Positions 18,370 to 27,494 of a DNA stretch of 39,082 nucleotides are shown in pieces. The DNA lies in contig NZ_FNDB01000002.1 in NCBI RefSeq assembly GCF_900099915.1, positions 1 through 39,082 on the forward strand, read 5' to 3'. Position numbers and translations under genes: made by a program. Positions within the stretch are counted from its first letter, which is position 1. Each line of letters begins with the position of its first letter. The notes beneath the pieces are model-generated. The model was not told the origin of the DNA, made no database searches, and saw only the letters and a program-made list of their open reading frames with translations. Origin of the DNA: Flavobacterium omnivorum (lineage in GTDB: Bacteria > Bacteroidota > Bacteroidia > Flavobacteriales > Flavobacteriaceae).

Positions 18370-19742
18370 TAATAGCCTGGATTTTGGGTAAGATTCGGAT
18401 TCGCTAACAACTCCGTTTCCGGTATTGGCCATAATCCATCAGACGTATTCCATCCCGGTTTTACTATTGGTAGTATTGTATCAATTAAACCACTTCTCTT
18501 CAAGTCAAAAAAACGGTGTCCGTATTCAGTAAACAATTCAAATCGCCTCTCCATTAAAACGGCTGCAATAATATCAACTGAAGTAACAGCATCGGTATCA
18601 GGCAATCCTGCCGTATGTCGTACTACGTTCAGGTCTTCTTTCGCCCCTATCAATTCCCCTTGTCTCGCACGGGCTTCTGCCCGAATTAAGTATTGTTCTG
18701 CCAACCTGAAAACAATCGAATATTCTACTGAACTTCCTGTATTGCCATTTTGTTTGTACTTATTGGCATGATACCAAATGTCCGTACCATTCGTTAAGGA
18801 GGTAATCCAATGTGTTTTTCGAAGGTCATTGTCAGCAAACGAATGGAACAGTTCAGGACTCAAACCCACAAAGGGTGGTGGCCCGCTTTCAAAAATAAAA
18901 GTCGAACCTTCATCCGCATTATTCCCTTCTAGTTTGGGAGCAAATTGCCATATGGTAGACTTACATTCCTTTAGAAATATTTTCTCAATATCATTTTCCA
19001 AAACATAGTCTGTGTTATTCAACACCGCCGAAGCAGCATTCGAAGCTTCAGCCCAATCCCCAGCATAAAGATAAACCCTCGCCAGCATCGCACTAGCCGT
19101 CGAACGGTTAGGTCTAACCCTATCAGCTGTACTATAGTTTTCAGGCAGTGATACAACTGCCTGATTCAAATCGGCAATAATGGATTCATAAACCGTAGCG
19201 ACAGGCATGCGCTCCACCATTGTGTTGGTTTTATAGTCAGTGGTAGTTATATATGGCACATCGCCATACAGGTTCGTTAGATAAAAATGCACCAATGCCC
19301 TTACGAAGATTGCCTCTCCTATAAACTGCTTCTTATCTCCTGCGGAAAGTGCAACCGAGTCCGTACAGCCCGCGATAACCGCATTGGCACAATAAATAAT
19401 GTGATAACTTTCATTCCATAGTTGTGCAACACTCGGTGTATTGGCCAGCAGCGTATTATTAAATAAAAACGAGCTGTTTTCATCACTGGTGCCGTAATAC
19501 ACCTGTTCGTCCGCATACATACCCAAACTAACGCTCGTGCCTGTCGTCAATCCGGTCAACATACCACTATCCCGCAGTTTAGAATAAATATCCGCTATAG
19601 CGGCATTGGCGGTGGTGCGGTCTTCAAAAACAAGGTTTCCCGTAAGTTGAGAGTCAGGAACATCCACATCCACGAAGTTGTCGCATCCCACAAAAGGGAA
19701 CAATGCTAAAAGCATCACTAGTACTATTAAAAAATATTTCAT
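18369..19742 (-). CDS. SusD/RagB-family surface lipoprotein
   Basis: A 457-aa lipoprotein. Its signal ends at FVGC with the lipidated Cys at position 20, followed by DNFVDVDVP. The N-terminal helical part (TTANAAIADIYSKLRD, then the ALVHFYLTNLYGDVPYI segment) and the C-terminal end (ELLANPNLTQNPGY) are typical of RagB/SusD. These proteins cap the SusC channel and bind the substrate at the cell surface. It lies 16 bases after susC and is coupled to the peptidase gene. Confidence 0.93.
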   Translation of the reverse strand: MKYFLIVLVMLLALFPFVGCDNFVDVDVPDSQLTGNLVFEDRTTANAAIADIYSKLRDSGMLTGLTTGTSVSLGMYADEQVYYGTSDENSSFLFNNTLLANTPSVAQLWNESYHIIYCANAVIAGCTDSVALSAGDKKQFIGEAIFVRALVHFYLTNLYGDVPYITTTDYKTNTMVERMPVATVYESIIADLNQAVVSLPENYSTADRVRPNRSTASAMLARVYLYAGDWAEASNAASAVLNNTDYVLENDIEKIFLKECKSTIWQFAPKLEGNNADEGSTFIFESGPPPFVGLSPELFHSFADNDLRKTHWITSLTNGTDIWYHANKYKQNGNTGSSVEYSIVFRLAEQYLIRAEARARQGELIGAKEDLNVVRHTAGLPDTDAVTSVDIIAAVLMERRFELFTEYGHRFFDLKRSGLIDTILPIVKPGWNTSDGLWPIPETELLANPNLTQNPGY

Positions 19743-19758
19743 AATTTAAAAATTTAGA

Positions 19759-22755
19759 TTAAAAAGTCAGCTTTACCCCTACGGCATTTACTTTCAGCGG
19801 TGGTAGATATCCTCCGAATTTAAACTCGGGGTCACCATTAGTATAATTAGTAAAAGTCAGCAGGTTTTGCCCTTGCCAATACAATTGACAACGCAAACGA
19901 TCACCAACTTTAAAAGGCAAATCATATGTTAGTGAAATGTTCTTAAGTCGGATATAAGAGGCGTCTTGTACAGCACCATCACTTAAACCATAACGATAAT
20001 AGGCGTTAATAATAGCTCCATTCGACCCTGCCGTATAAGGCTGTTGTGCTGCTGAATCACTCACACTCGCCAATTGGTTGACTCCTGTTCCGGGAACTCC
20101 AGGTAGCGCACCAAAAGCCTCCTGCTTCACAAACTGAAAAAGGAAATTCAATTGTACCCCTTTATATTGGAACTGGTTCTCCAGCCCTCCAAAATAACGT
20201 GGACTCAAATTAGCCAGAGTATGCCTGTCAGCGATAGAGCTGATCGTTCCATCACCGTTCACATCTTCAAACTGATAAATACCAGTTGTAGGATTCATGG
20301 CTATATAATGATACAATTTCATAATATTAATAGGCTGCCCCACTACATAAGTATTGGCATAAGTCGAACTTTCGAGCCCAGGAAAAGAAATCAGTTTATT
20401 GCGATTAATTGAAATATTAAAATTAGTTGTCCATTCAAAATGTTCACGAGAAAAATTAATGGTTCGCAGCGTAAACTCCAGCCCACTGTTCTCCACCGTT
20501 GCATCAAGATTGGCGTATAGCGAGCTATATCCTGTTGTGCCCGGTAGCGGAATACCTACTAGTTGATTCGAGGAACGATTTAAGTAATAGGCAGACGTCA
20601 AGAAAATGCGGTCTTCCAAAAAGCCTGTTTCCAGTGCCACTTCAAACTTTTTATTACTTTCCCACCCAAACTCAGGATTAAACAACCGTACAGGCTGCAA
20701 TCCTATCGTCCCCTGGTAATTGTTTCCCGAGGAAACATACGTATCCAAAAACTGGTAATCCCCTATCTGATCGTTACCTGTAATGCCATAACTGGATCGC
20801 AATTTCCCAAAACTAAGTACCGTATTGTCTTTCAAAAAAGCTTCATTCGAAAACAGCCATGCCCCTCCCACAGCCCCAAAAGTGGCAAACTGTTTCCCGG
20901 GACCAAAACGACTCGAACCATCACGGCGACCGGTAATATTAAGGATGTAACGAGTATCCCAATTGTAATTCAGTCGGGCAAAAAGGGCTTGGTATTTATA
21001 AATTGTAACATCACTCAAGTCAACAGTCTTGATAGAAGCCGAAGCCAAATCATGGATCAGGCGGTTACTGGCAAACCCAAAACCGTTCTGAAAAAGCCGC
21101 TCCGTGCGTTGGTTTTGCAATGTACTCCCCAACAATACGGCAAATTTGCCTTTACGAATAGTGGTATTATAATTAAGTTGAGGCTCCACAATCCAAGAAT
21201 TTCTATTCGTGAAATTCGAACTAAGAGCCGAAAATTCAGAGCCCAAACCATACGACGGGTTGTACATGGTTGAAGGCTGTGTACGACTCTCATTGTTATG
21301 CAAATCCGTAAAACCAAAACTCGTTTTAAACTCCAAATTAGGAAGGAAACGATATGAAAACACTGTGTTTGCTACAAGATCGTTAATCCGTGACTCAAAT
21401 TCCGAATCCAATCCGGCCAAGGGATTATTCCAAGTGCCGTTCTCCCAGTTCAAATTACCGTTTTCATCATACAACTCCGGTGCATTGGGTGCCAAAGTTC
21501 TGGACACTGCCGTGAGATCTATAGCAGGTTGGCTATTATTTTGCGAAGTATAGTTTCCCGATAATGTCAGCTTAAAACGTTCATCTTCCGATGTATGGTT
21601 CATGCTAAAATGAGCTGATCCTTTAGTGTATTTAAAATCACCCGGAAAAACAGTTGTTTCCGTTCTGTAATTACCGCTCAGCAGGTATTGGGTTCGCCGG
21701 CTGCCTCCTGATACCGAAGCCTGTAAATTGTGAATTTTAGCTGTGCCACCAATAAGTTTTTTTTGCCAATCTGTATTACGTTCCGGACTCCAAGTGCCGT
21801 TTACATCATAAGCATAACTTGGATAGGTGCTTACGCCATCATTATCAAATGCCAGTTGCCGCATAGCGAGATACTGCTTGGTATTCATGAGTTTAGGCGT
21901 TTCGCCCACAGTACCAAAACTGCTGGAGGAATTTATACTAAAACGAGTCTCCCCTGCTTTTCCTTTTTTGGTAGTAATAAGTACAACACCATTGGCACCA
22001 CGGGATCCATAGATGGCAGTTGCATCAGCATCCTTAAGCACTTCAATGCTTTCAATATCCTGCGGATTTATCGAATTTAAGGGGCTGGTCAAGGTCGGTG
22101 CAGTTCCCGAGGTAGCTATCGAACCAATAGTTTCCGATGAATAAGGTACACCATCAATAATATACAGCGGTTGGTTACCATCGGCACGCAAACTATTTGT
22201 CCCCCTGATTTTGATGCTAAAAGCACCACCCGGTGAACCGCTGTCTTGCACAATAGAAACCCCGGCTATTCTGCCCTGCATTGTTGCAAGGACATTTGTA
22301 ACGGGTTGTTTTTCAATATTTTTGGCAGTGATTCGACCAATACTTCCTGTGCGTTCGCTTTCTTTTACGGAATAGTAACCCGCATTGATTTTTACTTCCT
22401 GCAGTTGCGTAGCGTCTTCTTGTAGGTGTACACTAACTACAGTACGTCCTGCTATAGGAATATTTAAGGTGGTGTAACCTACGAAAGAAAAAACAAGAAT
22501 ATCAGCGGCCGTAGCCGTTATACTGTATTTACCTTGATAATCAGTAATGGTGGCTGTTGATTTTCCGGCTACAGATATAGTAACACTAGGCAGTACACCC
22601 TGACCGTCTCTTACAGTTCCTGTAATAGTATATTGTTGAATAATGGATTTGGGCAATGGCGTTCTAGCCATAACGGGAAGACAGCATAGATAAAATCCAA
22701 AAATAATAGGATAATAAAGAGCCAGCCACCCTTTGTTTAATGAAATAATTTTCAT
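19759..22755 (-). CDS. SusC/RagA-family TonB-dependent outer-membrane transporter
   Basis: A 998-aa TonB-linked channel. After the signal sequence there is a CarboxypepD_reg-like domain (about residues 42-125), then the plug with NVLATMQGRIAGVSI and the hallmark LYIIDGVPY (about 195-203). A large barrel follows and ends in LKVNAVGVKLTF. It is the first gene of the susC-susD-peptidase operon. No sigma/anti-sigma pair lies next to it, so its inducer cannot be guessed from neighbours. Confidence 0.93.
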   Translation of the reverse strand: MKIISLNKGWLALYYPIIFGFYLCCLPVMARTPLPKSIIQQYTITGTVRDGQGVLPSVTISVAGKSTATITDYQGKYSITATAADILVFSFVGYTTLNIPIAGRTVVSVHLQEDATQLQEVKINAGYYSVKESERTGSIGRITAKNIEKQPVTNVLATMQGRIAGVSIVQDSGSPGGAFSIKIRGTNSLRADGNQPLYIIDGVPYSSETIGSIATSGTAPTLTSPLNSINPQDIESIEVLKDADATAIYGSRGANGVVLITTKKGKAGETRFSINSSSSFGTVGETPKLMNTKQYLAMRQLAFDNDGVSTYPSYAYDVNGTWSPERNTDWQKKLIGGTAKIHNLQASVSGGSRRTQYLLSGNYRTETTVFPGDFKYTKGSAHFSMNHTSEDERFKLTLSGNYTSQNNSQPAIDLTAVSRTLAPNAPELYDENGNLNWENGTWNNPLAGLDSEFESRINDLVANTVFSYRFLPNLEFKTSFGFTDLHNNESRTQPSTMYNPSYGLGSEFSALSSNFTNRNSWIVEPQLNYNTTIRKGKFAVLLGSTLQNQRTERLFQNGFGFASNRLIHDLASASIKTVDLSDVTIYKYQALFARLNYNWDTRYILNITGRRDGSSRFGPGKQFATFGAVGGAWLFSNEAFLKDNTVLSFGKLRSSYGITGNDQIGDYQFLDTYVSSGNNYQGTIGLQPVRLFNPEFGWESNKKFEVALETGFLEDRIFLTSAYYLNRSSNQLVGIPLPGTTGYSSLYANLDATVENSGLEFTLRTINFSREHFEWTTNFNISINRNKLISFPGLESSTYANTYVVGQPINIMKLYHYIAMNPTTGIYQFEDVNGDGTISSIADRHTLANLSPRYFGGLENQFQYKGVQLNFLFQFVKQEAFGALPGVPGTGVNQLASVSDSAAQQPYTAGSNGAIINAYYRYGLSDGAVQDASYIRLKNISLTYDLPFKVGDRLRCQLYWQGQNLLTFTNYTNGDPEFKFGGYLPPLKVNAVGVKLTF

Positions 22756-23538
22756 AATATTGGTTTAGTTAAATGAAATGTAAGTTTTGTTAGCTACGGT
22801 CCTCTAGTTTAGCTTGCCGGCGAGTTAGGGGACTTTTTTTAAATCTTAAAGTCATCAAGTCGAATGTCTTAAAGTCTTTAGGGATGGTGTTTTTTTTACT
22901 ATAGCATAAGTATACGAGTTTAGGTGTTAGTTTATGGTTGTTCGGTATGACTAAATTGCCTGCACCTTTTATTAACAAATTCAAATTAAATTAACTAGGT
23001 GTTTTTATTCAAAGGACCTTTCGGTGCAGGAGTTTATAGTTATGAGGACTTATATAAATACAGAATTTTTTTAAAGTTTTTAATTCAAGTTAGGCGCAAG
23101 TGAAACCACTTTTGCTTCCCTTTCAGAAACAAACTCTAAAAATTTTAACATACCATTTTGAAAATAAAAATAAAGGCAATACTTTTAAACTGCGAGTTTA
23201 AAAAAGGAAAAGCTTAAATGTAAATGCCAAAAGCATTTTAGGTTTGGGTTGAGGTTAGTTATGCAGGGGTTATTATTTTATATAATTCACTTTTTTACAT
23301 CAAGGTAGAGTTAAACACATAAGTACTTAAATTCTGATAGTTAAAGTGTCTCTAATAAGAGTAGTTACCCGTGTTTCCCAATCCTAAGACAACGTCTGTT
23401 TCTGTTTTGAGACAACAAAAGACGTCTTGCTTTTATCAGGTAGTTAAGGTGGTTTGGTGAAGGTTGTACATAAAAAAATCGTTCTCATAATTTATAGGTT
23501 TATGGTTATGGAACGATGTATTTCGGGTATGAAGGGTA
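22756..23538. other. Intergenic region upstream of susC
   Basis: No supported gene; short frames here show no family features. An imperfect hairpin, GTCCTCTA...TAGGGGAC with an inner CTTGCCGGCGAG, spans roughly 22796-22832. It would lie in the 5' leader of the susC transcript. Confidence 0.45.
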
Positions 23539-23652
23539 CTTGCTGAAAAAAGCAAGGAGCGGTTTCACACTTTAGGACCGTGGGCGACCAAACCCGTCTT
23601 TTAAATCTTTCGATTGAAAAGTTACCTCCTAAAGCTAACGTGAGAACCGCTC
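23539..23652. other. Highly structured element, candidate ncRNA, strand unclear
   Basis: Hairpin CTTGCT-GAAAAA-AGCAAG (23539-23556) abuts a long paired region: GAGCGGTT (23557-23564) with AACCGCTC (23645-23652), TCAC with GTGA, and CTTTAGG (23570-23576) with CCTAAAG (23628-23634). Inside are GGG/CCC and CTTTT/AAAAG sub-stems, the latter capped by AATC-TTTC-GATT. The multi-branched form is that of a folded RNA. It is more GC-rich than its surroundings. No known family was recognised. Confidence 0.5.
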
Positions 23653-23810
23653 GCATGCCGTATGCAAAAGTAATAAACTTTTTGACATGGAGCGACTTCA
23701 CGATACTCTCGAGGTAAAATTGGCCGTTTCGGTTCGAGAAAACATCGTTTTAATTATGCCAAAAAAGGCTAATTGTCAATTCGCTAGAACAAATATAATA
23801 ATAATATTTA

Positions 23811-23832
23811 AATATCCAACAAGTTGGATATT
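23811..23832. promoter_or_regulatory. Perfect palindromic operator of the XRE gene
   Basis: AATATCCAAC-AA-GTTGGATATT has 10-bp perfect arms and ends 14 bases before the start codon. It is a likely binding site for the HTH protein it precedes, blocking its own transcription or translation start. Confidence 0.65.
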
Positions 23833-23846
23833 ATATTTTACTTTAA

Positions 23847-24194
23847 ATGGAAAAAACATTTGCATTTCAAACTACTCAATTCGATTTTGAGTTGATAAAT
23901 CACATTAGAACTTTGAGAAAATCAAAAGGTTTTACTAAGGAAGATTTAAGCCTTGCGATGGGTGTAACAAAAACATTTGTTGGAAATGTTGAATCATTTA
24001 CTCAACGACACAAATATTCTACGCGTCATATTGCATTATTGGCAAAGGCTTTTGGGTATAAAAATATTTCAGATCTGATGAAGTTCCCTACTCCTCAATT
24101 TGATAAAATTAAAGTAACCGTAAAGCAAACTATGAATGAAAGCGGTACTAAATCTTTGAGTTCGGAGGTGGTGAAGATTGAGCATTTGAAATGA
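23847..24194 (+). CDS. XRE-family helix-turn-helix regulator
   Basis: A 115-aa DNA-binding protein. The HTH lies at about residues 17-75 (LINHIRTLRKSKGFTKEDLS, then VTKTFVGNVES, then IALLAKAFGY). A short charged tail follows. A perfect palindrome directly upstream suggests autoregulation. The next gene downstream is a decayed nuclease gene, so any original partner may be lost. Confidence 0.85.
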   Translation: MEKTFAFQTTQFDFELINHIRTLRKSKGFTKEDLSLAMGVTKTFVGNVESFTQRHKYSTRHIALLAKAFGYKNISDLMKFPTPQFDKIKVTVKQTMNESGTKSLSSEVVKIEHLK

Positions 24195-24335
24195 TCCTTT
24201 AAATGTATTTACGGAAAACCGTAAAGGATAACTAAAATGGTTTTGTGGGTTTGGTGCAGCAAAGTAAAAAGCTATTTTATAGCTGATATATACAAGTTAG
24301 GAGCCAAGTATAAACAAGAAGTAGAATAAAAAACT

Positions 24336-25143
24336 ATGATTATAGAATTTTCCAAAAAACACAGGAAGAATTAAAATCCTACATTTATGCTTTAATTGAC
24401 CCGCGCGACAATAAAATATTTTATATTGGGAAAGGTAATACTAACCGAATATTTGTTCATATCAATGAAGCAATTGTTAGCCCAAGAGAATCCGAAAAAT
24501 TGGAGACCATTAAAGCAATAAATAATAATAATAATAAAGTAAAACATTTTATTATTTGCCACGGTTTAGAGGATAGTGAAGCGATATTATTAGAATCTCT
24601 TTTAATTGACTTTTTAACATTCAGAGATTTTGCAGATGTTGCTGAAATTACAAATATAGTATCAGGACATCATTCATTTTATCACGGCATTAAAATAGTC
24701 GAAGAGTGTGAAATACTGTATAATTGAAAAGAATTAGACAGAAAATAAATTTACTACAACATACTAGTAATCAGCATATAAAATACTTTTGACAATAAAA
24801 GAAGAAATATAAAAACCGAAAATCCAATATACGCTAGACCTAGTATTTATGAAGGAACTATAGGTTGGTGGGTATTAAATAAAAATAGAGCACAAACCAT
24901 AGATTACGTTTTAGCTGAATATTAGGGAATAATACGAGCAATCTTTAAACCTCAAAAACGGTTACAAGATATAGAGAACAGAGGTGCTAAAAGATGGCGA
25001 TTCGAAGGATCTTAAGTTACTGATAAGGAAATCCTTCAACTTTATATGTTTAAAGAAGTACCTAAAATTCAAGGAATGGCCAATCTTATCCGATACTTTA
25101 ATAAACTAAGGTTACAATGGCATACTGGCTCCAAACGCCGCTA
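24336..25143 (+). pseudogene. LEM-3-like GIY-YIG nuclease family protein (COG3680-like), decayed
   Basis: The start MIIEFSKK is in one frame and the GIY-YIG core (SYIYALIDPRDNKIFYIGKG) in another. One A missing from the A6 run at 24354-24359 explains the shift. The core continues (HGLEDSEAILLESLLIDF, then SGHHSF) to a TGA at 24725. Beyond it the same frame still reads family-like sequence (RPSIYEGTIGWWVLNKNRAQ, later FKEVPKIQGMANLIRYF) through TAA, TAG and TAA stops. The gene is therefore a whole reading frame inactivated by one shift and several nonsense codons. Full-length relatives are about 250 aa. Confidence 0.78.
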
Positions 25144-25248
25144 GCCAAAATCGTTGATTTTTTTGCATCCGAAAATCGTTAGTTCATGAAGAAATTTTTA
25201 TCTTGGCAGACAGAACTCAGTCCGCTTAAAAAAACGATGTCATAGAAA

Positions 25249-25986
25249 ATGAGTAAGATTAAAATTAAATTAATAATTCTCGGACAACTTCCTGTTGATC
25301 TTGACAAAACAAAGTTATCAAATTGGAAATCTGACGTATTTGAAATTGTCGGGCAAATTGATAACTATTCAATAATTAATAATGCCGATGGTCTAAGTTG
25401 GGAATTTTCAGATGAAAATATTGTAGAGCAACTCCCTGACACTTTTGAAGGAGACTTTTTAATAGCAATGACCCATGTTCCATTAGAAGATAGTTACTAC
25501 GCAAGGCGTTTTACAAATAATAGAGTTTGTATGACATTTTATGAAATGGCTGACATCCTGAACAATAATAACATTCCGATTGAAAACCTTGTTTACAGAC
25601 TTCTTTATTCCTATACCCTTATTTACAAAAGACACGGAAATAATATTCCGTCAAGAGACGAAATAACAACCTTTACTCATGACGAAAGCAGAGGCTGTTT
25701 ATTCGACATGAATGGTATAAAAAGTGACGTAGTTTATTCAACCAACAAACCTACCGTTTGTGACTCATGTGTTCAGAGATTGACCACAGAAAGAGTACCT
25801 TTAAATACAATATTCAAGATTCAGGAAGAACTGAAAGCAATAAAAAAGGGGTTATATTATAGACTTGCTGACTTAATTAAAAAATACCCTGTTTGGACGC
25901 TCATATTATCTACAATTTCAGCATTCATGATAGGAACTTTGGGTTCGCTGGTTGCGTCAATAATTTGGGAGAAACTATTAAAATAA
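25249..25986 (+). CDS. Tail-anchored protein of unknown function
   Basis: A 245-aa protein without a signal peptide. The N-terminal 200 residues are soluble, with THDESRGCLFDMNGIKSD and a CDSC cysteine pair (possible metal site). One membrane helix lies near the C-terminus (about residues 214-238, WTLILSTISAFMIGTLGSLV), followed by a short tail. A soluble sensor-like domain on a C-terminal membrane anchor recalls some defence effectors, but no family was recognised and it stands alone. The gene is intact amid decayed neighbours. Confidence 0.6.
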   Translation: MSKIKIKLIILGQLPVDLDKTKLSNWKSDVFEIVGQIDNYSIINNADGLSWEFSDENIVEQLPDTFEGDFLIAMTHVPLEDSYYARRFTNNRVCMTFYEMADILNNNNIPIENLVYRLLYSYTLIYKRHGNNIPSRDEITTFTHDESRGCLFDMNGIKSDVVYSTNKPTVCDSCVQRLTTERVPLNTIFKIQEELKAIKKGLYYRLADLIKKYPVWTLILSTISAFMIGTLGSLVASIIWEKLLK

Positions 25987-26133
25987 AAATAGTAAAGGAA
26001 GAAGTACGAAGTCATTATATAGATGCTTAGCAAGATTAGGGTTTTTAGTCCTTATTTGAAGTTGGTTTTGTACTTACAAAGTTCAGTCTTAAACCAAAAT
26101 GCAACAAATGATAATTTTTATCTTTGTTGAATT

Positions 26134-26290
26134 ATGGAAAAAATACACAAACGATTATCCTATAAAGAACGGATTTCAATTGAGACTTTACTTATAGAAA
26201 ATAGATCCAAAGATTAATTATTGTATTTGAAGGAAAGACGGATAATACTTAAAAGCACTAGCCACAAGTTGAAAGTGATTTTAAACTGAA
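26134..26290 (+). pseudogene. IS30-family transposase remnant (N-terminal HTH)
   Basis: MEKIHKRLSYKERISIETLL and seven more codons match the start of IS30-type transposases (YKERxxIExLL, then the HTH). A TAA at 26215 and loss of frame follow. Only degraded HTH-like sequence can be traced to about 26290. No catalytic domain and no IS ends were found. The rest of the 25987-26347 gap holds nothing I can support. Confidence 0.5.
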
Positions 26291-26347
26291 TATAAAAATT
26301 GTAACAAAAATAAAATTTATTCGTCTTAATATAAACTTATTAAAAAA

Positions 26348-27193
26348 ATGAAAACATACACTGGACTACTATTTTTTTCTTTATTTTTAACTTCATATTC
26401 TTATTCCCAAATAACAGGAAAATGTGTTGACAATTACGGAATAGGAATTCCTTACGTAAATATATCAATTAAAGGGAAGTCTATTGGAACTGTAAGTAAT
26501 ATTTCAGGAAACTTTTTTATTGAAAATTCCTCTATAAATGAAAAAGATTCTTTAATCTTTTCGCATTTAAATTTTGAAAAAAAGACAAAAGGAATCTCTT
26601 TTAAAACAAACGAAATTCAACTCGACTCTAAAGTTGAGAATTTAAAAGAAGTTGTTGTTTCAAGTAAAAAAAGAAAAGTTAAGGAAAAAATTGTAGGTAC
26701 TAAAACAGCAAGCGATAATATTGTAACTTACTATAGTTCAAATCATTTAGGCACAGAAATAGGCAAAATAATTACCGTAAAAAAGAATAAAATTTATGAT
26801 TTAAAAAGTGTTCAATTTAATATTCCTGACTTTCAATATAAATCTACAACTTTTAGAATAAATTTTTATAATATTACAAATGATACTATTCATTTACTAA
26901 AAGTAAATGGAAAAGATAATGTTATTAAAGTCACTAAAAGCGGCATGGTTAAATTTGACTTATCAGATCAGGATTTATCATTTGAAAACAACTTTTTAGT
27001 AGCTATAGAATGGATTGATTTTGAGAACAATGGAAACATTGAGAATGAATACAATATGATTAAATTTTCTTCAACTGTTTTCAGTGGTCCTTATGTTTCT
27101 AGAGACAATGTTAATATTGAATGGGAAAATAAAAAATTACCATTGAATATAGGAATCGGAATTCATTTAAAAGTGAATGAATATTCTAACTAA
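26348..27193 (+). CDS. Secreted CarboxypepD_reg-like domain protein
   Basis: A 281-aa exported protein. The signal peptide ends near SYSQ, then comes a CarboxypepD_reg-like beta-sandwich at about residues 22-100 (ITGKCVDNYGIGIPYVNISI ... LKEVVVSS). The remaining 180 residues are beta-rich and unassigned. This domain usually sits at the N-terminus of TonB receptors; here there is no plug or barrel. It is probably periplasmic or surface-bound. The gene is monocistronic, and its role is unknown. Confidence 0.7.
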   Translation: MKTYTGLLFFSLFLTSYSYSQITGKCVDNYGIGIPYVNISIKGKSIGTVSNISGNFFIENSSINEKDSLIFSHLNFEKKTKGISFKTNEIQLDSKVENLKEVVVSSKKRKVKEKIVGTKTASDNIVTYYSSNHLGTEIGKIITVKKNKIYDLKSVQFNIPDFQYKSTTFRINFYNITNDTIHLLKVNGKDNVIKVTKSGMVKFDLSDQDLSFENNFLVAIEWIDFENNGNIENEYNMIKFSSTVFSGPYVSRDNVNIEWENKKLPLNIGIGIHLKVNEYSN

Positions 27194-27494
27194 AACTATC
27201 GGAAACAAGTGCTTTTCTATTTTTTTTTAATGTCCTCTCTAGCGAAAAAATTGATTTTCGGGCTCTTACATTGAACTGGATATTCCGCTACAAAGGTCGC
27301 CACGATTCAGCTACAAAGTGGTTCTTCATCAATTTTGGTAAAATTAAAAGCTATATATAGTGATGCAAAAAACCAAACAACCACTAACATAATTCAAGCA
27401 AGATGTTCAGTAATATACGATGTTAAAAACTATCATTTAGAAAGCATTTAGGTCATAAGCAGGGAATAATTCCAATCTTTACATTAAGTAAATA
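27194..27494. other. Intergenic gap between convergent transcripts
   Basis: No supported gene. An open stretch of about 40 codons without a start (…KIDFRALTLNWIFRYKGRHD…, around 27247-27360) may be a fossil of something but was not recognised. No strong terminator hairpin was found for the RiPP operon that ends at 27495. Confidence 0.4.

Noticed and set aside
22790..22984. 64-aa minus-strand frame upstream of susC
   Set aside because: No domain; it lies in the probable susC leader and contains a hairpin.
23539..23652. Group II intron or retron RNA
   Set aside because: No reverse transcriptase nearby, and I could not identify an intron domain V or a retron msr/msd layout, so the element is left unassigned.
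23492..23701. 69-aa minus-strand frame over the structured element
   Set aside because: The base pairing explains the sequence better than coding; no ribosome site or domain was seen.
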